A stretch of DNA of 64,000 nt from UBA4615 sp046046245 (lineage in GTDB: Bacteria > Pseudomonadota > Gammaproteobacteria > Burkholderiales > Burkholderiaceae_E): contig JBJOKE010000054.1 in NCBI GenBank assembly GCA_046046245.1, forward strand, positions 1 through 64,000. The letters are read 5' to 3'. Both the position numbers and the translations under genes were made by a program. Of the stretch, positions 59,859 to 64,000 are shown in pieces; within the stretch, counting starts at the first letter, position 1, and each line of letters opens with the position of its first letter. The notes under the pieces were generated by a model, which made no database searches, was not told the DNA's origin, and was given only the letters and a program-made list of their open reading frames with translations.

Positions 59859-60863
59859 TCAGACCCGCCGCGCGTGCTCGTGCGCGCCCGGCGCGCCGCC
59901 GTCCGCCATCGGGCGCAGGAGGTCCACGACCACCGCCCGCCATCCGTTCGAGCACCGGCGATACCGCCCCGAAGCGGCCTCGCGCAGGATCGGCACGATG
60001 CGCCCCGCCCGGTTCGAGGACAGGCCACCGCGCACCCGGGCGTGGGCGAGCTTCTCCGCACACACGGCGCGGTACCGCGCCGGGGCCTGCATCGCGAGCA
60101 GGCGCTCGCGCAGCGCGGTCTCGCGCGCGACCAGCTCCGTTCGCACGTCGCGCTTCGGCGCGAAGACCGCGACGACCTTCTCGCGGACCGTCCGCGGCGC
60201 CGCCCCGAGCACGTTGCCGCCGTGCTGCCGGTAGTCGATGATCGGATCGTCCACGTAGACGACGCGCCCCATCGCCGCCGCGATCAGCGCGATCCACTCG
60301 TCGTGCAGCCACGAGGCGGGGATCGGCAGCGCGGCATCGAGCACGCCGCGGCGGATGCAGACCGTGGCACCGAGCGGCAGGTTCCTGGCCGCGAACACCT
60401 CGAAGGCGCGCCCGGCCCGGATCGCGGCGCGCTCGTCGTCGCGCATGCCGAGCGATCGCATCTGGGTCGTGCCCAGCGGCCGGCCGGACGCGTCGACGAG
60501 CCGCGCGTCCGTGAAGAGCAGCTGCAGGTCCGGATCCGACTCGAAGGCGTGCAGCGCGTGCGCGACGCGGTGCGGGTACCAGACGTCGTCCTGGTCGGAC
60601 AGCAGCACCAGATCGCCCGTCGTCGCCGCCAGCGCCGCCTCGAAGTTGCCGGACACGCCGAGCCGGGTCGGATTGACCGCGAAGTCCACGCGCCCGGGGA
60701 AGTCCCTGGCGAACGCCTCGATGATCCGACGGGTCCCGTCGCCCGACGCGTCGTCCCGGATCACCACCTCGTCGGGAAGGCGGTCCTGGGTGGCGATCGA
60801 AGCCAGCTGCTCGGCCAGGAACTTCTCGCCGTTGCAGGTGGCGAGCGCGACGGAAATCAGCAT
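59859..60863 (-). CDS. GT2 glycosyltransferase
   Basis: A 334-residue GT2 enzyme: MLISVALATCNGEKFLAEQL, VIRDDASGDGTRRII, VLLSDQDDVWYPHRV (metal motif), and LHDEWIALIAAAMGRV with YRQHGGNVLG, which is typical of rhamnosyl- and galactosyl-type GT2 proteins. C-terminal 80 residues are basic and helical. ATG at 60863. A 230-base non-coding stretch separates it from the ABC gene; nothing else is seen in it. Confidence 0.87.
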   Translation of the reverse strand: MLISVALATCNGEKFLAEQLASIATQDRLPDEVVIRDDASGDGTRRIIEAFARDFPGRVDFAVNPTRLGVSGNFEAALAATTGDLVLLSDQDDVWYPHRVAHALHAFESDPDLQLLFTDARLVDASGRPLGTTQMRSLGMRDDERAAIRAGRAFEVFAARNLPLGATVCIRRGVLDAALPIPASWLHDEWIALIAAAMGRVVYVDDPIIDYRQHGGNVLGAAPRTVREKVVAVFAPKRDVRTELVARETALRERLLAMQAPARYRAVCAEKLAHARVRGGLSSNRAGRIVPILREAASGRYRRCSNGWRAVVVDLLRPMADGGAPGAHEHARRV

Positions 60864-60954
60864 GTCGGTCTTTCGGACGGGTAGGCGGCCGCTGCCCGCG
60901 GCCGGACCGCGGAAGTCCGCGGCTCGGCGAGGTCGCGCCCTGGGCAGCCCTCTG

Positions 60955-60976
60955 GCTCGCTGGAGTCTAAGCGAGC
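60955..60976. repeat. short inverted repeat between glycosyltransferase genes
   Basis: GCTCGCT (60955-60961) and AGCGAGC (60970-60976) flank an eight-base loop in the 227-base gap between the GT4 and GT2 genes. No T-tract; function not known. Confidence 0.3.
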
Positions 60977-61090
60977 GGGTCGGGGCGGCGTCCGCCGGGG
61001 TCGGGCACAGCCGACGGGCGGCCTGCGGACAGGATGGAGCGGCCCGAGGGCGCGTCACGGCTGTCGCGCGGGCCGCGGATCGGCGCGTCG

Positions 61091-62155
61091 TCACGCCCCC
61101 TCGAGGCGCCGTCCGAGGTATGCCTGCAGCGCGGCGACGCTGAGGTTCCAGTCGAACCGTCGAGCCCGCGGCGGACCGGCCGCGCGCAGCCGGGCGCGCA
61201 GCGGCGCGTCGTGCACGATCCGCTCCATGCCGGCGGCGATGTCGGCGACGGATTCGGGATCGACGTGCAGCGCCGCATCGCCGGTGGTCTCCTCGAGGGC
61301 GCCGCCGCGTGAACACAGGACCGGCGTGCCGCAGGCCATCGCCTCCGCGGCGGGCGATCCGAAACCCTCGTAGAGCGACACGAAGATCAGCGCGTCCGCA
61401 CCGCGGTACATCGCCGCGAGCTCGCGGTCGTCGAGCCGGCCCAGGAACCGGGGCCTGACCGACTCGGCCGCGGGCCCCAGGGGCCTGGGCTGGCCGGACA
61501 GCACGAAGTCGTGGGTCGCGGCCAGGCCCGAGGCCGCGAATGCCTCGATCGTGCGCGCCTCGTTCTTGTGCGGGCTGCGGTTGCCGACACCGAGGACGTA
61601 GGGCCGTGCGAACGAGGCGACCGGTCCGTCCTCGAAGAACGCGTCGGAGACGCCCGGGGACACCACCTCGACCGAATCGGCATCGAGGCCGAAGCGATCG
61701 AGCAGCCGCGCGCGCGAGAACGCCGAGACGGTGACGACCCCCCGCGCGGCGTGGCACCGATCCCGGACGACGGTCGCGGTGTAGACCTGCCTCAGCCTGC
61801 CGGTCGTCCGCGCGAGGTCGAGATAGCAGAGGTCGTGCACGGTCACGACGAACGGCCGCCGCGAGAGGAGCGGCGCGTTGTACGCCGGGCTGAAGAACGG
61901 AATCGGCTCGCCCGCGAGCCGACCTGCGAGCCACAGCGGATCCAGCGGCGACGCCGGGCTCGGCCCGCGCCCGATCGCCCGCCACGCGCGTCCGCGGCGC
62001 AGCCATTCGCGGGCCGTGCGGCCGATGCCGTGGTCGGCGATCCAGCGGTCGTCGAACAGCATCGGGACGACGGGGGCCGCCACGGGCTCGGGCTCGCCCT
62101 GCGTCCGAACCGGTCCCGCCACGCGCACTGCGCCGGGCACGGACACGCCGATCAA
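61091..62155 (-). CDS. GT4 glycosyltransferase, mannosyltransferase B-like
   Basis: 354 residues. A GT-B/GT4 enzyme with VTVHDLCYLDLARTTGRLR, VVTVSAFSRARLLDRFG, YVLGVGNRSPHKNEARTI and the donor-binding motif VSLYEGFGSPAAEAMACG. It resembles mannosyltransferases of O-polysaccharide assembly. The start is TTG at 62155, overlapping the upstream gene stop as TTGA with GAGG seven bases before it; GTG codons slightly downstream are possible. Donor could be GDP-mannose or GDP-heptose. Confidence 0.85.
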   Translation of the reverse strand: MIGVSVPGAVRVAGPVRTQGEPEPVAAPVVPMLFDDRWIADHGIGRTAREWLRRGRAWRAIGRGPSPASPLDPLWLAGRLAGEPIPFFSPAYNAPLLSRRPFVVTVHDLCYLDLARTTGRLRQVYTATVVRDRCHAARGVVTVSAFSRARLLDRFGLDADSVEVVSPGVSDAFFEDGPVASFARPYVLGVGNRSPHKNEARTIEAFAASGLAATHDFVLSGQPRPLGPAAESVRPRFLGRLDDRELAAMYRGADALIFVSLYEGFGSPAAEAMACGTPVLCSRGGALEETTGDAALHVDPESVADIAAGMERIVHDAPLRARLRAAGPPRARRFDWNLSVAALQAYLGRRLEGA

Positions 62156-63423
62156 GGGGCATCCTCGGTCACGGTCGCCTCGGCCGCCCGACGCCGACTC
62201 TCGGGCGACGCCGCGCGGCCCACGGGAGCCTGCAGCGACCGGCACCACGATGCCCAGTGCGCGTCGACCCAGTCGCCGAAGCGCTGGTCGAAGGCCCTGC
62301 GTCCGAACCGGGCCGCGCGCTGGACGCAGGCCTGCGCGACGATCCGGCCGGACTCCGCTTCGAAGCGCCGGATCGCGTCCGCGATCGCCGCTGGCGTGGG
62401 CTCGTCGAAGAACACGCCGGTGGGCGCCGCCTCCTCCAGCCCTGCGACGGTCTCCACCGCCCCGCCTCGGCGCAGCGCGATGACCGGGGTTCCGAGCGCG
62501 AGTGCCTCGACCGGCGCGATCCCGAAGTCCTCGGTCGCGGCGAACAGGAAGGCCCGCGCTCGCGCGACCGCATCCCGCATCGCATCGGTCGGCAGGAAGC
62601 CCGCGATGGTCACGTTCGACGGCGCGGCGCGGCGCAGCCGGGCCGCATCCGGACCGTCGCCCACGACCAGCAGCCGGCGCCCCGACAGCGACCTGAAGGC
62701 CTCGACCAGCAGGTCGACGCGCTTGTACCCGACCAGCCGCCCCACCGTCACGTACAGGTCGGGGTCCCGCGCGACCGGCCGGGCCACAGGCAGGTCCACC
62801 GGCGGGGGGATCACGACCGCCTCGCGCCGGTACGCCTTCAGGATCCGCCGCGCGACGAACGCCGAGTTCGCCGCGAACGCATCGACACCCGCCGCGCTCC
62901 GGTGATCCCACAGCCGCATCCGGTGGAGCATCAGCCGCGCCGCCCACCCCTTCGGTCCGCGCGACAGCCCCTCGGTCTCGAGGTAGGTCGCCTGCAGGTC
63001 CCAGGCGTAGCGCATCGGGGAATGGCAATAGCACAGGTGCAGCGCGTCGGGCGGCACGATCACGCCCTTGGCGACCGCGTGGCTGCTCGAGATCACCAGG
63101 TCGAATCCGGTGAGGTCGAACTGCTCGATCGCGAGCGGCATCCACGGCACCGCGTATTTCAGGGTACCGGGCAGGCCGGGCAGCCGCTGCAGGGAACTGG
63201 TCCGGATGGTCCGGCCGGCGAGCCAACCCCGGTCCGCCGGCGCCATGCGGTCGACGAGGGTGAACAGCGTGGCGTCGGGATAGCGCTCCAGGATCGCGCG
63301 GGTCACCTGCTCGGAGCCCGCGAGATCCAGCAGCCATTCGTGGACGACCGCGACACGGCGCGGGGACCGCGGGGCGGCCTCGGTCGGCACACTTCGGTCG
63401 GTCGTCTCGGGGTCGAGGGGCAT
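62152..63423 (-). CDS. GT4 glycosyltransferase, WbaZ-like
   Basis: 423 residues. It begins with VAVVHEWLLDLAGSEQV, has YPDATLFTLVDRM, LVISSSHAVAKG, CYCHSPMRYAWDLQ, VGRLVGYKRVDLLVEAF and ATEDFGIAPVEALALGTPV, all typical of WbaZ/MtfC-type mannosyltransferases. ATG at 63423. TTGA overlap with the downstream GT4 gene suggests that the two act in sequence on the same glycan. Confidence 0.88.
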   Translation of the reverse strand: MPLDPETTDRSVPTEAAPRSPRRVAVVHEWLLDLAGSEQVTRAILERYPDATLFTLVDRMAPADRGWLAGRTIRTSSLQRLPGLPGTLKYAVPWMPLAIEQFDLTGFDLVISSSHAVAKGVIVPPDALHLCYCHSPMRYAWDLQATYLETEGLSRGPKGWAARLMLHRMRLWDHRSAAGVDAFAANSAFVARRILKAYRREAVVIPPPVDLPVARPVARDPDLYVTVGRLVGYKRVDLLVEAFRSLSGRRLLVVGDGPDAARLRRAAPSNVTIAGFLPTDAMRDAVARARAFLFAATEDFGIAPVEALALGTPVIALRRGGAVETVAGLEEAAPTGVFFDEPTPAAIADAIRRFEAESGRIVAQACVQRAARFGRRAFDQRFGDWVDAHWASWCRSLQAPVGRAASPESRRRAAEATVTEDAP

Positions 63424-63599
63424 GGGGAAGGTCGGTCGGGTTCTCGAGATCGGGCGAAGCGACCTCTGTGCCGAAGATAGAGGGGCCGCCCGACCCTCAT
63501 CCGTCCCTGCCCGACGGAAGCGCGCCGCGCGCGGACCGACGGAGGCCATCGACGCGACGGCACGACTCGTCGAGGGGCGCCGGCCGGGCGCCCTCCCCG

Positions 63600-64000
63600 T
63601 CACTGGCCGGGCAACAGCGGCTCGTCCACGGGCGGGCCCGCCTTGACCGCCACGGCCTCGCAGTCGATCGGCGCGTCGCCCGCGCGCAGCGCGTCGGTCG
63701 CGCCGACGACGCGTGCCCCACGGAACGGGTTGCGGGCGACGACCCGTACGGGGCTCACCATGATGTCGAGGTCGCGGTACGGATAACGCCGGATCCACCG
63801 GTCCTTGCCGGACCATTCCGAGCGGGACCGGTCGGGCCCCAGGACGTGCACGCAGGCGCTGTGGATGCGGTCGAACAGGTCGTCGTACCGGCTCGCCGCA
63901 GCACGGTAAGCCGCCGCGGCGCCCGGTGCCGGCACGACGGGACAGCTCGCGACCCACGTCGAGCGGCGGATCTCGGTCCCCGCTGCGGTCGTCTCGAAGA
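63600..64000 (-). CDS. unidentified protein, 5' end beyond the window
   Basis: The last 133 residues of a minus-strand gene; the frame is open through base 63998. The visible part reads RYDDLFDRIHSACVHVLG, then DLDIMVSPVRVVARNPF, and ends DEPLLPGQ. No signal, membrane segment or motif I know is visible. It lies 176 bases upstream of the WbaZ-like gene on the same strand and may belong to the glycan cluster. A local GTG at 63935 could start a short form, but protein-like sequence runs further upstream. Confidence 0.55.
   Translation of the reverse strand, partial: FETTAAGTEIRRSTWVASCPVVPAPGAAAAYRAAASRYDDLFDRIHSACVHVLGPDRSRSEWSGKDRWIRRYPYRDLDIMVSPVRVVARNPFRGARVVGATDALRAGDAPIDCEAVAVKAGPPVDEPLLPGQ

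Noticed and set aside
1..64000. tRNA, rRNA, CRISPR, insertion sequence or integrase
   Set aside because: None was seen on reading both strands. The only clear tandem repeats are the 15-bp units inside chpA, and no transposase motifs or flanking terminal repeats were noticed.

Overview
The window is very GC-rich (roughly 70 percent or more by eye) and almost fully coding. Many genes abut through 4-base stop/start overlaps (ATGA, GTGA, TTGA). The conserved housekeeping blocks are the type found in Betaproteobacteria, most likely Burkholderiales: yqgE-ruvX-pyrR-pyrB-pyrC', apaH/plsC, pilG-pilH-pilI-pilJ-chpA, and rubredoxin beside thiE. This taxonomic placement is an inference from gene content and base composition. 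I saw no rRNA, tRNA, CRISPR array or insertion sequence.

Layout. (1) 1-10887, all minus: a wzm-wzt ABC exporter with a carbohydrate-binding-type Wzt, then a 1111-residue methyltransferase/coiled-coil/GT2/GT4 protein, the heptose kinase hddA, a HAD-UbiA membrane fusion, a phosphomannomutase/phosphoglucomutase, and the Kdo transferase waaA, cut by the window edge. (2) 11023-12874, plus: gmhA-hddC-gmhB, which with hddA completes the GDP-D-glycero-alpha-D-manno-heptose pathway. (3) 12909-18745: a methyltransferase, a rhamnosyltransferase-like GT2 and a WbpV-like reductase on the minus strand, and a WecA/WbpL-like initiating transferase plus a WbpM/PglF-like 4,6-dehydratase on the plus strand. This is an O-antigen or glycan initiation module. 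(4) apaH and plsC, convergent and sharing a CTAG stop, then rfbB-rfbA-rfbC on the minus strand and rfbD divergent, for dTDP-L-rhamnose. (5) 24012-27865, minus: a non-catalytic dihydroorotase pyrC', pyrB, pyrR, ruvX, yqgE; then plus-strand phr and a degenerate HD-GYP protein. (6) 30935-40926, minus: a complete type IV pilus chemosensory operon, with a 2131-residue ChpA carrying a 15-bp tandem repeat. (7) Rubredoxin, thiE, a TfpZ/FimB-like pilin accessory protein and a membrane GT2.

(8) 44670-56557, plus: a tightly coupled pseudaminic acid operon. All six steps to CMP-pseudaminic acid are present: PseB, PseC, PseH, PseG, PseI, PseF. PseI is fused in frame to a methyltransferase, and PseG is fused to a PseH-type acetyltransferase. 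Between them lie another methyltransferase, a PP-loop amidotransferase, HisH and HisF paralogues, and a second amidotransferase-like protein with an altered PP-loop. A PhyH-type Fe(II)/2-oxoglutarate dioxygenase closes the operon. The set predicts a heavily modified nonulosonic acid: amidino, possibly methylated, possibly oxidised.

(9) 56576-63423, minus: a putative GT-B transferase, a PglK-like ABC flippase, a GT2 and two GT4 enzymes, probably the assembly and flipping arm of the glycan. The window ends in an unidentified partial gene. Together the window looks like a large surface-glycan island interrupted by housekeeping genes. At least one ABC-exported heptose- or rhamnose-containing polymer and one pseudaminic-acid-bearing glycan are likely. 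The pilus chemosensory genes and pilin accessory gene nearby make pilin one possible acceptor, but no pilin or flagellin gene is visible here.
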